22,536 nucleotides of DNA from Peptococcaceae bacterium (GCA_031289815.1 JAITOS010000003.1:1-22536), one strand, 5' to 3'; counted from the first letter of the stretch, positions 1 through 8,093 are shown. The notes: generated from the sequence alone by a model not told the origin. Numbers and translations are program-made.

Positions 1-1912
1 TCATCAGCGCCTGACTCAGCCGCCGCAGTGTCACCAGCTGATCCAATTCGGCGCGCGTAAGCGTAATATCCGCCACGTCACGGGCGAGATCGGAAGCGCC
101 GCGCATAGCGACGGAAGCGTCGGCACGCGCCAGAGCGGGAGCATCGTTGATACCGTCGCCGACCATCACGACCTTGCGCCCTTCCGCCCGCAGCTCGTCA
201 ATCACCGTCGCCTTGTCCGCGGGTAAAATCTGAGCGCGGTAGGTATCAATTCCCAGCGCTTTGCAGGCCTCCCGCGCCGCCGCCTCGCTGTCGCCCGTCA
301 GCATGATGATTTGCTTCACACCAAGGGTGCGCAGTTCCGCGATCACCCCCGCCGCCTCTGAACGCGGCGGATCGTTGATCGTGATATAGCCCGCAAATAC
401 CCCATCCACCGCCAGACAAATGAGCGACCCTGTCTCGGCGTCGAGCAGTGAGGCCGCGTCCTTTTCCAGGGTGACGCTCTCGTCCTCAAAGACAAAGTGG
501 CGGCTACCGATGACGGCGCGCCGTCCATGTATCTCGGTGGCAATGCCATGCGCCGCGATGTATTTCACGTCCGCGTGTTCCTCCTCGTGACGGAGGTTTT
601 TTTCTTGTGCGTACCGCACAATAGAGCGCGCCACGCTGTGCGGAAAATGTTCTTCCATGCAAGCGGCCAGCCGTAGCACCTCGTCGGGCTCGAAACCGTT
701 CAAGGGATGCACCGCGGCGACGCGCGGCTCGGCGAGCGTCAGCGTCCCCGTCTTGTCAAATACAAAGGTATCGGCCTCCGCGACCGCTTCTAAAAATTTG
801 CCGCCCTTGACGACGATCCCGTGTTCCGAAGCCTCGCGCATGGCCGACAGCACCGAGATCGGCGTCGCCAGTTTAATCGCGCAGGAATAATCCACCAGCA
901 GAACAGAGAGCGCGCGCGTCACATTGCGCGTAACGGCAAACACCCCGGCCGCCAGCAAAAAGCTATAGGGCACGATCTTATCCGCCAGCTGTTCCGCTTT
1001 CCCCTGGACTATGGCGCGGTGCGTCTCGGATTGCCCAATCATATCCACAATCCGGTGCAAACGCGTATCGCTTTCCAGAGCGCGAACCTCTACCGTCAAC
1101 CGCCCGTCCTCCAGAACCGTCCCGGCAAACACGCTGTCGCCCTGTTTTTTGAACACGCCCAACGGTTCGCCCGTCATGGCGGACTCGTTGATAACCGCTT
1201 CGCCGCCGAGAACCAGTCCGTCCACGGGAATCGCGCTCCCCACGCGCACCACGACACGCGCGCCCACGGTCAGCTCACTCGCCGGAATCAGGCGTTCCAC
1301 GCCGTCTTCCTCGATCCATACGGTATCGGCATGGAGACGCAGACTGTCAAACAGGATGACGCGCGTTTTCTTCAGGGTATGCTGTTCTAAAAGCTCCGAC
1401 AAGGCCAATAGGAACATGATCGACGAGGCGGTGTTGAAGTCGCTTTGAATCATCGCCGCGCCGACGGCGGCGCCATCCAGCACGTCTACATTCAGTTTTC
1501 CCTGACACAGAGCGACAAGCGATCGCTTCCACAGGCGCCGCGCCTTCAGGAGCGACAAGGCTCTTCGCACCGGCGCGGGTAAAAACAAGCGTTTCACCAC
1601 GCGCCACGCGACCATACCGAACAATTGTCCGTAAAAATCAGAGTCCATCCGCGCCAAATTGACACCCAACGCCGTGGAAACCGGCCCCGCGGAAAAATCC
1701 GGCGCAGACAGCTCCTCCAGCAACGCTTCCCGCTGATCGCCGTCATACAGCACGAGCAAGCTACCTGTCCGAAATCCCGCCTGAGCCCCTACGACGCCTG
1801 GCAAAGAAAAAAAGTTCTCTTCCAAAACGCGTCCCTGCTCTTCGGTAAAGACGTCACGCCCATACCGTACACGAATGCGCCCTGGAAGATCACAGGTAAT
1901 TTCATAGTGCAT
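1..1912 (-). CDS. P1B-type metal-transporting ATPase (3' end outside window)
   Basis: The reading frame is open from an ATG at 1912 to the window edge (637 codons), so the C-terminus is missing. It is a membrane ion pump driven by an aspartyl-phosphate cycle. Visible motifs: TGEP at residues 247-250, DKTGT at 386-390 (phosphorylated Asp386), MLTGD at 537-541 and GDGINDAP at 585-592. The TM4 metal site reads SCAIKLATP (343-351) in place of the usual CPC or SPC. Residues 1-60 resemble a degenerate heavy-metal-associated domain with no CxxC. The usual His-Pro dipeptide of P1B pumps is His-Ser here (FPHSVA, 423-428). GGAGG lies 8 nt before the ATG, and the start is 3 nt after the stop of the small membrane protein upstream, so the two are probably translationally coupled. 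The gene looks clearly more GC-rich than dnaA. The metal cannot be assigned from sequence; SCA-type pumps are a poorly characterised subgroup. Confidence 0.93.
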   Translation of the reverse strand, partial: MHYEITCDLPGRIRVRYGRDVFTEEQGRVLEENFFSLPGVVGAQAGFRTGSLLVLYDGDQREALLEELSAPDFSAGPVSTALGVNLARMDSDFYGQLFGMVAWRVVKRLFLPAPVRRALSLLKARRLWKRSLVALCQGKLNVDVLDGAAVGAAMIQSDFNTASSIMFLLALSELLEQHTLKKTRVILFDSLRLHADTVWIEEDGVERLIPASELTVGARVVVRVGSAIPVDGLVLGGEAVINESAMTGEPLGVFKKQGDSVFAGTVLEDGRLTVEVRALESDTRLHRIVDMIGQSETHRAIVQGKAEQLADKIVPYSFLLAAGVFAVTRNVTRALSVLLVDYSCAIKLATPISVLSAMREASEHGIVVKGGKFLEAVAEADTFVFDKTGTLTLAEPRVAAVHPLNGFEPDEVLRLAACMEEHFPHSVARSIVRYAQEKNLRHEEEHADVKYIAAHGIATEIHGRRAVIGSRHFVFEDESVTLEKDAASLLDAETGSLICLAVDGVFAGYITINDPPRSEAAGVIAELRTLGVKQIIMLTGDSEAAAREACKALGIDTYRAQILPADKATVIDELRAEGRKVVMVGDGINDAPALARADASVAMRGASDLARDVADITLTRAELDQLVTLRRLSQALM

Positions 1913-1915
1913 GGC

Positions 1916-2161
1916 TTACGCCTCCGCGCTTCCCGCCGTCCGTTGTTGCTTGGCTTCAGCGTACACGTCCTGCGCGTCTTCCTTAATAGATTCAAGCGCC
2001 GCTTGCGCGTCTTCTTTAATCTTCAGTCCCTTAGCGACCCCGGATACGGCAACCTTCCGCGTCGTCTTGCTGTTCACGATCAGAGGCAGCGCCAGCCCCG
2101 CGGCCAGTCCCACTGCAAAGGTGCGGACCTTTTTGTTTTCCAAAATTGATAATACGTTCAT
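1916..2161 (-). CDS. Small single-span membrane protein, PacL/DUF6110-like ATPase partner
   Basis: This is an 81-residue protein. One hydrophobic segment (about residues 13-30) is followed by the basic stretch SKTTRKVAVSGVAKGLKIK (31-49) and a charged amphipathic helix rich in Glu, Asp, Ala and Lys (about 47-73). That layout matches the small membrane proteins encoded just before P1B ATPases: DUF1490/PacL in actinobacteria, and, from memory, DUF6110 in Firmicutes. In mycobacteria PacL binds metal and stabilises the pump. The C-terminal tail here (QQRTAGSAEA) has no His or Cys, so the metal-binding motif known from some PacL proteins is not visible. GGAGGG at 2168-2173 lies 6 nt before the ATG. 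The gene is followed after 3 nt by the ATPase start and sits behind a strong promoter. The gene is certain; the family assignment is an inference from layout and sequence feel. Confidence 0.8.
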   Translation of the reverse strand: MNVLSILENKKVRTFAVGLAAGLALPLIVNSKTTRKVAVSGVAKGLKIKEDAQAALESIKEDAQDVYAEAKQQRTAGSAEA

Positions 2162-2207
2162 GTCAAACCCTCCATTTTCTTAAAGCGATACAACCGCTTC
2201 TAATTTA

Positions 2208-2236
2208 ATAATATTTCACTTGTTCGTCACTGTCAA
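2208..2236 (-). promoter_or_regulatory. Promoter of the small membrane protein-ATPase operon
   Basis: On the minus strand a perfect -35 TTGACA (2231-2236) is followed by a 17-nt spacer and -10 TATTAT (2208-2213). The expected transcription start is near 2201. An inverted repeat AAGCG-N7-CGCTT (2183-2199) lies just downstream, between the predicted start and the ribosome binding site, and could serve as an operator. Confidence 0.75.
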
Positions 2237-2262
2237 GGGCGAATTTTCCTTTAAAACGCTTC

Positions 2263-2280
2263 ATGTTCCACGTGGAACAT
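2263..2280. promoter_or_regulatory. parS centromere site (ParB binding)
   Basis: The 16-bp palindrome TGTTCCACGTGGAACA at 2264-2279 is identical to the consensus parS of Bacillus-type ParB/Spo0J. The flanking A and T extend it to an 18-bp perfect palindrome. It lies 4 nt past the parB stop. ParB loads here as a CTP-dependent clamp and recruits ParA and SMC for origin segregation. It is the only exact copy I saw in the window. Confidence 0.97.
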
Positions 2281-2284
2281 CCCT

Positions 2285-3136
2285 CTACTCCGCCTCTATC
2301 CGCCACAATTCCAGTAAGCGATTCAGCTCTTCTTCGGAATAATACGAGATTTCTATCTTTCCCCTGGCGCTGTCCCCTTTTACCGTGACCTTCGTCTGAA
2401 AGGCGCGGCTCAGCAGGTCCGCCGTCGATCCCAGCGCCATTCGTTCTTTTGTTGGTTTTCTTTCCGTTTTTTTTGGTTCCCGCAATCTGGCGATCAGCGC
2501 TTCGGTTGCCCGCACCGATAATCCCTCGTTAACTGCCCGTTCCGCAATAGTTATCTGCTGCTCCTGTTCATCGAAGCCCAATAGTAACTTGGCGTGTCCC
2601 AGCGACAGCTGCCCTGCGCGCATGAGCTGCAAGATCTTTTCCGGCAACTGGACCACATTCAGCAGGTTGGTGATCACCGGCCTGCTTTTTCCTACCCGTT
2701 GCGCGATCTGCTCCTGTGTGAGTCCATATTCCGCAATGAGTCGGGCATACGCCGTTCCCTCCTCCAAGGGAGAAAGATCGTCCCTCTGTATGTTTTCAAT
2801 CAGCGCCCGTTCGGCCGATTCCCGCTCTGTACAATCCTGCACCAAACAGGCAATTGCGGCAAATCCCGCCATGACCGCCGCCCGGTAACGCCTTTCTCCC
2901 GCTACGATATAATAATGCTCTAATCCTGCCGGACGAACCAGAATCGGTTGGAGCAACCCATGCTGCTGCATAGAAAGCACCAGTTCCTCTAAACTCTCTT
3001 GCGGAAAATCTTTTCGCGGCTGCGCGGGATTTGGTTCGATCTGAGGCAGAGGGATTTCTCTCACTTTTTTTTCCGCGAATCCTTCTTCGGCTATAAGCGC
3101 GCCCAGACCTTTGCCCAGGCCCTTTTTAGACAACAC
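2285..3136 (-). CDS. parB: Chromosome-partitioning protein ParB (Spo0J)
   Basis: This protein binds parS next to the origin and, using CTP, spreads as a sliding clamp for chromosome segregation. I chose the GTG at 3136, giving 283 residues that begin (M)LSKKGLGKGLGALI, the normal N-terminal ParA-interacting motif. A longer frame from 3232 would add 32 atypical residues that read through parA. GGAGG lies 10 nt before the GTG, inside the end of parA, and the two genes overlap by 11 bp. Motifs: NPAQPR (36-41), the CTP-pocket box GERRYR (80-85), ENIQRDDL (114-121), and a helix-turn-helix at about 140-161 (QEQIAQRVGKSRPVITN). The adjacent TTG is an alternative start that would shorten the protein by one residue. 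Confidence 0.96.
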   Translation of the reverse strand: MLSKKGLGKGLGALIAEEGFAEKKVREIPLPQIEPNPAQPRKDFPQESLEELVLSMQQHGLLQPILVRPAGLEHYYIVAGERRYRAAVMAGFAAIACLVQDCTERESAERALIENIQRDDLSPLEEGTAYARLIAEYGLTQEQIAQRVGKSRPVITNLLNVVQLPEKILQLMRAGQLSLGHAKLLLGFDEQEQQITIAERAVNEGLSVRATEALIARLREPKKTERKPTKERMALGSTADLLSRAFQTKVTVKGDSARGKIEISYYSEEELNRLLELWRIEAE

Positions 3137-3902
3137 GTTCCAGCACCTCCATCGCCAGTTCACGATAAACCTCCGCGCCTCTGGAGCGCGAATCATAGAG
3201 TAACACCGATTTTCCGTGGCTGGGAGCTTCACCTAATCTCACGTTTCGGGGAATAATGGTTTGGAATATTTTAAGACGAAAGAAGGCCTTGACTTCTTCG
3301 ACCACCTGAATCGACAAATTGGTGCGGGCGTCAAACATCGTCAGCACGGCCCCCAGGATGTTCAATTGCGGATTGAGATTCTCGCGCACCCGCTCCAGGG
3401 TGTTAATCAGCAGGGTCAAGCCCTCCAGCGCAAAGTATTCACACTGTACCGGGATCAAGACGTCCGTCGCCGCGGTCAGGGCGTTCAGGGTCAAAAGCCC
3501 CAAAGAAGGCGGGCAATCAATAAAAACGAAGTCAAAGCCATCGCCTGACTCTTTCAGGAAAAGGTCCAGAACTTCTTTTAACCTGTATTCTCTGGCAGGC
3601 TGCCCCACGAGTTCAATCTCCGCCCCGGCTAATTCAATTCTGGCCGGGATCAGCTGTAGATTTTCCTGCGTTGTTTGTTGGATGACCTCCGCCAGAGGAA
3701 CGCCGTTCATAAACACATCATAAATACAGTCGTTCAAGCGGTTCTTTTCAATCCCCAGTCCGCTGGTTGCATTCCCCTGAGGGTCCATATCCACCAACAG
3801 AACCTGACAGCCGGCTTCCGCCAAACTCGCGCTTAGATTAATCGCCGTCGTCGTTTTGGCGACCCCTCCCTTTTGGTTCGCAATCGCAATTACTCGGGGC
3901 AT
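3126..3902 (-). CDS. parA: Chromosome-partitioning ATPase ParA (Soj)
   Basis: This is a Walker-type ATPase that forms DNA-bound dimers and works with ParB-parS to separate origins; in Bacillus, Soj also modulates DnaA. The start at 3902 gives 258 residues beginning MPRVIAIANQKGG, with the deviant Walker A KGGVAKTT at 11-18, DMDPQGNATSGLG at about 38-50, DCPPSLG in the middle, and the Soj-typical IIPRNVRLGEAPSHGKSV near the C-terminus. A purine-rich GGGAGAGG precedes the ATG. A frame from an ATG at 4019 (overlapping the rsmG stop as ATGA) adds 39 residues, but it runs through an intrinsic terminator hairpin at 3977-4000 and has no family resemblance, so I rejected it. Confidence 0.96.
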   Translation of the reverse strand: MPRVIAIANQKGGVAKTTTAINLSASLAEAGCQVLLVDMDPQGNATSGLGIEKNRLNDCIYDVFMNGVPLAEVIQQTTQENLQLIPARIELAGAEIELVGQPAREYRLKEVLDLFLKESGDGFDFVFIDCPPSLGLLTLNALTAATDVLIPVQCEYFALEGLTLLINTLERVRENLNPQLNILGAVLTMFDARTNLSIQVVEEVKAFFRLKIFQTIIPRNVRLGEAPSHGKSVLLYDSRSRGAEVYRELAMEVLERVV

Positions 3903-3976
3903 TCGATCCTCTCCCTCAGTGTAAACTTCTGTCAGGCAATCCTCTTCTCCACCTATACTATCAAAACGGAGGCAAT

Positions 3977-4000
3977 AAAAAAAGCGCTTTTCCGCGCTTT
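3977..4000 (-). terminator. Intrinsic terminator after rsmG
   Basis: On the minus strand a 7-bp stem AAAGCGC/GCGCTTT with a 6-nt loop runs straight into a U tract (A-run on the plus strand at 3977-3983). It lies 16 nt past the rsmG stop and ahead of parA, so it separates parA-parB from the upstream modification genes, at least in part. Confidence 0.8.
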
Positions 4001-4015
4001 CTAAAATTATTCTGC

Positions 4016-4732
4016 TCATAACGGCTTTTTTTCGGGAATACCCGCGCGCCGGGGATAGGCCGCCGGGGTGGTTTTCGTTTTTTGGACGATCACGAGCGAG
4101 CGATGTTCCGCACTCTCAGCCAAATGAAAATTCTCAACAGAATCTAGCTTGCCGCCCAAAACAGTCAGCGCGTGTTCCGCTTCCCGCACTTCCTCCTGCG
4201 CCTTTTTCCCCTTGGGCAGCAAACAGGTCCCGCCTATTTTGACCAGCGGCAGACAGTATTCCAATAAGACCGGCAGCGAAGCCACGGCTCTGGCGGTCAC
4301 GGTGCTGAAGCGTTCGCGGAACCGCTCCATCTTTCCGGCGTCCTCCGCCCGCGCGTGTACCAATTCTACCCCTTCTAATTCCAAGACGCCGATAAGCGCC
4401 CGCAGAAATTTTAGCCGTTTATCCAAAGAATCAATGAGAACCAGAGACAGCTCAGGCCGGACAATCTTTAACGGAATCCCCGGAAAGCCAGCGCCTGTTC
4501 CCACATCAGTCAAATCCACACCTTTTACATATTTTGCCATCAGCAAGGAGTCGGCGAAGTGCTTTAACATAATCTCCCACGGCTCTCGAATCGCCGTTAA
4601 ATTCAGGCGCTGATTCCATTCCAGCAACAGCTCGCCATATTGACAGAATTGATCCAGCTGCTGCTGGTTGAGCGTGATTCCCGCTTTTTGCCGGCATATT
4701 TCCGCAAAGGGCGCCGCTAAACTACGAAACAT
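4016..4732 (-). CDS. rsmG: 16S rRNA (guanine527-N7)-methyltransferase RsmG (GidB)
   Basis: This enzyme methylates N7 of G527 in 16S rRNA using S-adenosylmethionine; in other bacteria its loss gives low-level streptomycin resistance. The protein has 238 residues. LEWNQRLNLTAIRE (37-50) and the SAM-binding loop DVGTGAGFPG (76-85) are classic, followed by RAVASLPVLLEYCLPLVKIGG. The start at 4732 overlaps the end of mnmG by 11 bp, with GAGG 8 nt upstream inside mnmG. This overlap and the conserved mnmG-rsmG order indicate co-transcription. An intrinsic terminator follows. Confidence 0.96.
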   Translation of the reverse strand: MFRSLAAPFAEICRQKAGITLNQQQLDQFCQYGELLLEWNQRLNLTAIREPWEIMLKHFADSLLMAKYVKGVDLTDVGTGAGFPGIPLKIVRPELSLVLIDSLDKRLKFLRALIGVLELEGVELVHARAEDAGKMERFRERFSTVTARAVASLPVLLEYCLPLVKIGGTCLLPKGKKAQEEVREAEHALTVLGGKLDSVENFHLAESAEHRSLVIVQKTKTTPAAYPRRAGIPEKKPL

Positions 4733-6629
4733 ACGCTCCGCCTCGCCGCCGCTGCTCTAAATATACCAGCAAGACCGAAATATCGGCGGGCGTTACCCCG
4801 GTAATTCTGGACGCCTGCCCCAGATTCAGCGGCTGAACCTCCATCAGGCGCTGCCGCCCTTCCGTTGACAGCCCTTTGACCAGCCGATAGTCCATTTCCT
4901 GCAACGCTCTTGCTTCCAGTTTTAGAAAACGCTCGATCTCCGCCATTTGCTTATCAATATAGCCCTCATATTTGACCTCTATCGCCGCCTCTTCCAATAC
5001 TTCCCGGTCAAAAGCAAAGAGGTCCGGCAACAGCGGTTCCATGACCGCCAGAGTGATTTCCGGCCTACGCATCATGTCTTCTACCCTTAGGCTTGCGCGC
5101 AAAGAGGACGAGTTCGCCTTGGCCAACGCTTCCTGGACGTCCAAACGCTGAGGCGCTATATGCGTGGCTTTCCAGATCGCCCGGATCTGGGCCAAATCCT
5201 CTTTTTTTCGGCAAAAGCGCGCATAGCGGTCGTCACTGACCAACCCCAGCGCTCTCCCTTTTTCGGTAAGGCGCAAATCCGCGTTATCCTGTCTCAGGAT
5301 CAAACGGTATTCCGCGCGTGAAGTCAATAAACGATAAGGCTCTTGAATCCCCTTCGTTACCAAGTCATCCATCAATACTCCCAGATATCCTTCCGAACGT
5401 TTGACCACGAAGGGCTCCTGCCGCTGAACCTTTAAGGCCGCGTTAATACCCGCCAACAGCCCTTGCGCCGCCGCTTCTTCATAGCCGGAGGTCCCGTTTA
5501 ATTGTCCGGCGGTAAATAACCCCGGGATATTTCGCACCTCCAGACTCAGGGAAAGCTGGTAGGGTTTCACATAATCATATTCAATCGCATAACCCGGCCG
5601 GAGCATCTTAACCTTTTCCAGCCCCGGAATACTCCGAAGAATTTCTCCTTGCACATCTTCCGGCATACTGGTCGAAAGCCCAGCGGCGTAGAGCTCTTCG
5701 CTCTCCCAGCCCTCCGGCTCCAAAAAGACCTGGTGGGCGTCGCGCTCCGCGAACCGCACCACTTTATCTTCAATTGAGGGACAGTAGCGGGGGCCGATGC
5801 CTTCGATTTTGCCGCTGTACAGGGGAGCGCGGTGTAGATTATTGCGGATGATTTCATGGGTTTGCGCCGTCGTATATCCCAGCCAGCAGGGAACCTGCCG
5901 CGTCACGTCGTCCCGCCAGAATTGACTCGCCGTCGGCAGGAAGGAAAAGTGACGGCTTTGCGGGTCTCCCGGCTGCATCGTAAATTGATCAAAGTTTACC
6001 GAACGCCGATGCAGACGGGGCGGGGTGCCGGTTTTGAATCTCCCCAATTCCACGCCGCTATCCTTCAAGGCTTGCGACAGCGCCATCACCGGCAGCTGCC
6101 CGTTAGGGCCGCCCGCATACATGGCGTCGCCGATAATAATTCGGCCCCTTAAAAAGGTGCCGCCGGTTAAAATGACGCAGCCCGCCTCCAACCGAGCGCC
6201 CGTCTGCGTCACCACGCCGCTAATCGCGCCTTGGCGGATCAGCAGTTTTTCCACACACCCCTGACTGATCTGCAAACGCGGCTGGGCGAGGAGCACTTCC
6301 CGCATACGGTTTTGATAGGCTTTTTTGTCCGACTGAATCCGCAAGGCGTGTACCGCCGGACCCTTGCCCGTATTGAGCATCCGCGCCTGAAGCGAGGTTT
6401 CATCGGCCACGATCCCCATTTGACCGCCTAAGGCGTCAATTTCCCGCACCAAATGCCCCTTCGCCGGTCCGCCAAGGGAAGGGTTACAAGGCATATGCGC
6501 GATCGTATCCAGATTCAGCGTCACTAAAATCGTTTCACAGCCCATACGGGCAGCCGCCAAGGCCGCTTCTGAACCCGCATGGCCGCCTCCCACCACGATC
6601 ACATCATATTTTCCGGCATGGTACTCCAC
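4722..6629 (-). CDS. mnmG: tRNA uridine-5-carboxymethylaminomethyl synthesis enzyme MnmG (GidA)
   Basis: This FAD-dependent enzyme, in complex with MnmE, modifies U34 of tRNAs reading split codon boxes. I chose the GTG at 6629 (635 residues) because the product then begins MEYHAGKYDVIVVGGG, in register with the family, and an AGGA sits just upstream overlapping the mnmE stop. A TTG at 6653 would add 8 residues and overlap mnmE. The FAD dinucleotide fold GGGHAGSEAA starts at residue 14, and NPSLGGPAKGHLVREID, RFKTGTPPRLH and RYCPSIEDKVVRF are all intact. The C-terminal MnmE-binding region ends with GVTPADISVLLVYLEQRR. It is directly downstream of mnmE, so the two subunits are co-expressed. Confidence 0.97.
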   Translation of the reverse strand: MEYHAGKYDVIVVGGGHAGSEAALAAARMGCETILVTLNLDTIAHMPCNPSLGGPAKGHLVREIDALGGQMGIVADETSLQARMLNTGKGPAVHALRIQSDKKAYQNRMREVLLAQPRLQISQGCVEKLLIRQGAISGVVTQTGARLEAGCVILTGGTFLRGRIIIGDAMYAGGPNGQLPVMALSQALKDSGVELGRFKTGTPPRLHRRSVNFDQFTMQPGDPQSRHFSFLPTASQFWRDDVTRQVPCWLGYTTAQTHEIIRNNLHRAPLYSGKIEGIGPRYCPSIEDKVVRFAERDAHQVFLEPEGWESEELYAAGLSTSMPEDVQGEILRSIPGLEKVKMLRPGYAIEYDYVKPYQLSLSLEVRNIPGLFTAGQLNGTSGYEEAAAQGLLAGINAALKVQRQEPFVVKRSEGYLGVLMDDLVTKGIQEPYRLLTSRAEYRLILRQDNADLRLTEKGRALGLVSDDRYARFCRKKEDLAQIRAIWKATHIAPQRLDVQEALAKANSSSLRASLRVEDMMRRPEITLAVMEPLLPDLFAFDREVLEEAAIEVKYEGYIDKQMAEIERFLKLEARALQEMDYRLVKGLSTEGRQRLMEVQPLNLGQASRITGVTPADISVLLVYLEQRRRGGAYVS

Positions 6630-6637
6630 CTGGCATC

Positions 6638-7996
6638 CTACTTTCCAATACAAAATCTGGAGAATATATTCTCCAGCAGCGCCTCTTGCGCATCTTCTCC
6701 CGTAATCTCCGCCACCGCCCGCATGGCCTGTCTTACATCGATCGAAATGATATCCCAGGGAAAGCGTTCCGTCAGTGCCTGCTCCGCCTGCCGCAATGCT
6801 TGCTTCGCCTTTTCTACCGCCTGGATCTGCCTCACATTGGACAGCAAATCCTCTTGCTGCACCAGCGTCCCTTGATACACCCTGCGTTTAATTTCCCGTT
6901 CCAGCTCCGCAAACCCTTTTTTTTCGAGCACCGAAAAGGGCAGCCATACGCTCTCCGGGGCATACGCTTTCAACTCTTTCCCCTGGAGCAGATCACATTT
7001 ATTGGCAAGAACGATGACTTTAGGGTGATATTGCTCCATAAGGCTCCGCTCTTCCGCGTTTAAAGGGACATTCGCCTCCACCATCAACAAAATCAAATCG
7101 GCGTCCGGCAGCAATTTCCGGGTTCGTTCGATCCCCAGCTGTTCGATCAATTCCGTGCTTTCCCGAATCCCCGCCGTATCAATCAGCTGTAGTAAAATCC
7201 CATCGACATTAAGCCATTCGTGAATCTCATCCCTGGTCGTCCCTGGGATATCCGTCACAATCGCGCGCTCTTCCTGCAACATCGCGTTCAGCAAACTGGA
7301 CTTGCCGACGTTCGGACGCCCGACGATGACCGTTTTCAAGCCGTCTCTTAACACCTTCCCGGTTTTTCCGCCCGCTAACAGTTCTTCCGTCTGACTGATT
7401 CCCCGGCGAAGCCTTTGCCGTAGTTCCCCGCGATCCAGATCTTCTACCCCATCCTCCGGAAAATCGATACCCGCTTCGATGAAGGAATAGATATCGAGAA
7501 TCCCGTCCCTGAGCTCGTGAATCTTTTTAGAGAGTCCTCCCTGCATTTGCGAAAAAGCCAATTTCAAGGCGCTGTCCGTCCGGGCGCTGATCAGATCAAT
7601 GATCGCTTCCGCCTGAATCAAATCCAGCTTGCCGTTTAAAAAGGCCCGCTTGGTGAATTCTCCCCGCTCCGCTAGCCGCGCTCCGGCCCGCAAACAGACT
7701 TCCAGCACTTTTTTGGCTAACAGCGGCCCGCCGTGGCAATGAATCTCGTAGACGTCTTCCCCGGTAAAAGACGACGGCGCCGCCATACGGGCGACCAGTA
7801 CCTGATCGATTTTTTGCCCGCGCTCATGAAACGTCCCCAGATACAGGGTATAATTCTTTGCCTCCTGCCAGCGCTTGGCATTCTGAGGGCAAAAACATTG
7901 CCCCATAATCGCTTGCGCCTGCGCTCCGCTCAGACGAACCAGGTGAATGGCCGCCTCGCCCATCGCCGTCGCTATCGCCGCGATTGTATCCTCCAA
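6638..7996 (-). CDS. mnmE: tRNA modification GTPase MnmE (TrmE)
   Basis: This is the GTPase partner of MnmG in wobble-uridine modification; it binds 5-formyl-tetrahydrofolate through its N-terminal domain. I chose a TTG start at 7996, giving 452 residues beginning MEDTIAAIATAMGE, because GGAGGGGG ends 5 nt before it and the family begins at this point. A longer frame from 8050 would add 18 atypical residues. G-motifs: GRPNVGKSS (226-234), DIPGTTRDE (249-257), DTAG (273-276) and NKCD (332-335). The obligatory C-terminal CIGK (449-452) carries the catalytic Cys. A terminator lies upstream, so mnmE probably has its own promoter in 8000-8066. I could not pick a convincing one. Confidence 0.96.
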   Translation of the reverse strand: MEDTIAAIATAMGEAAIHLVRLSGAQAQAIMGQCFCPQNAKRWQEAKNYTLYLGTFHERGQKIDQVLVARMAAPSSFTGEDVYEIHCHGGPLLAKKVLEVCLRAGARLAERGEFTKRAFLNGKLDLIQAEAIIDLISARTDSALKLAFSQMQGGLSKKIHELRDGILDIYSFIEAGIDFPEDGVEDLDRGELRQRLRRGISQTEELLAGGKTGKVLRDGLKTVIVGRPNVGKSSLLNAMLQEERAIVTDIPGTTRDEIHEWLNVDGILLQLIDTAGIRESTELIEQLGIERTRKLLPDADLILLMVEANVPLNAEERSLMEQYHPKVIVLANKCDLLQGKELKAYAPESVWLPFSVLEKKGFAELEREIKRRVYQGTLVQQEDLLSNVRQIQAVEKAKQALRQAEQALTERFPWDIISIDVRQAMRAVAEITGEDAQEALLENIFSRFCIGK

Positions 7997-8066
7997 AGAC
8001 GCCCCCTCCAACCGGCCTAAGCCCTTTATCCGAACCCCTGCGACGATCAAAATGCGTAGCCGCCGT

Positions 8067-8093
8067 AAAAAAGAGAGGGCGTTGCCCTCTCTT
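8067..8093 (-). terminator. Intrinsic terminator after khpB/jag
   Basis: A perfect 10-bp stem (AAGAGAGGGC at 8071-8080, GCCCTCTCTT at 8084-8093) with a 3-nt loop abuts the jag stop. On the minus strand it is followed by six U (A-run 8067-8072). This is a strong intrinsic terminator that ends the rpmH-to-jag side before mnmE. Confidence 0.88.

Noticed and set aside
657..1448. Open frames on the plus strand across the ATPase region (up to 189 codons)
   Set aside because: They are antisense shadows of a GC-rich gene. The minus-strand frame carries TGEP, DKTGT and GDGIND and is continuous from 1912 to 1.
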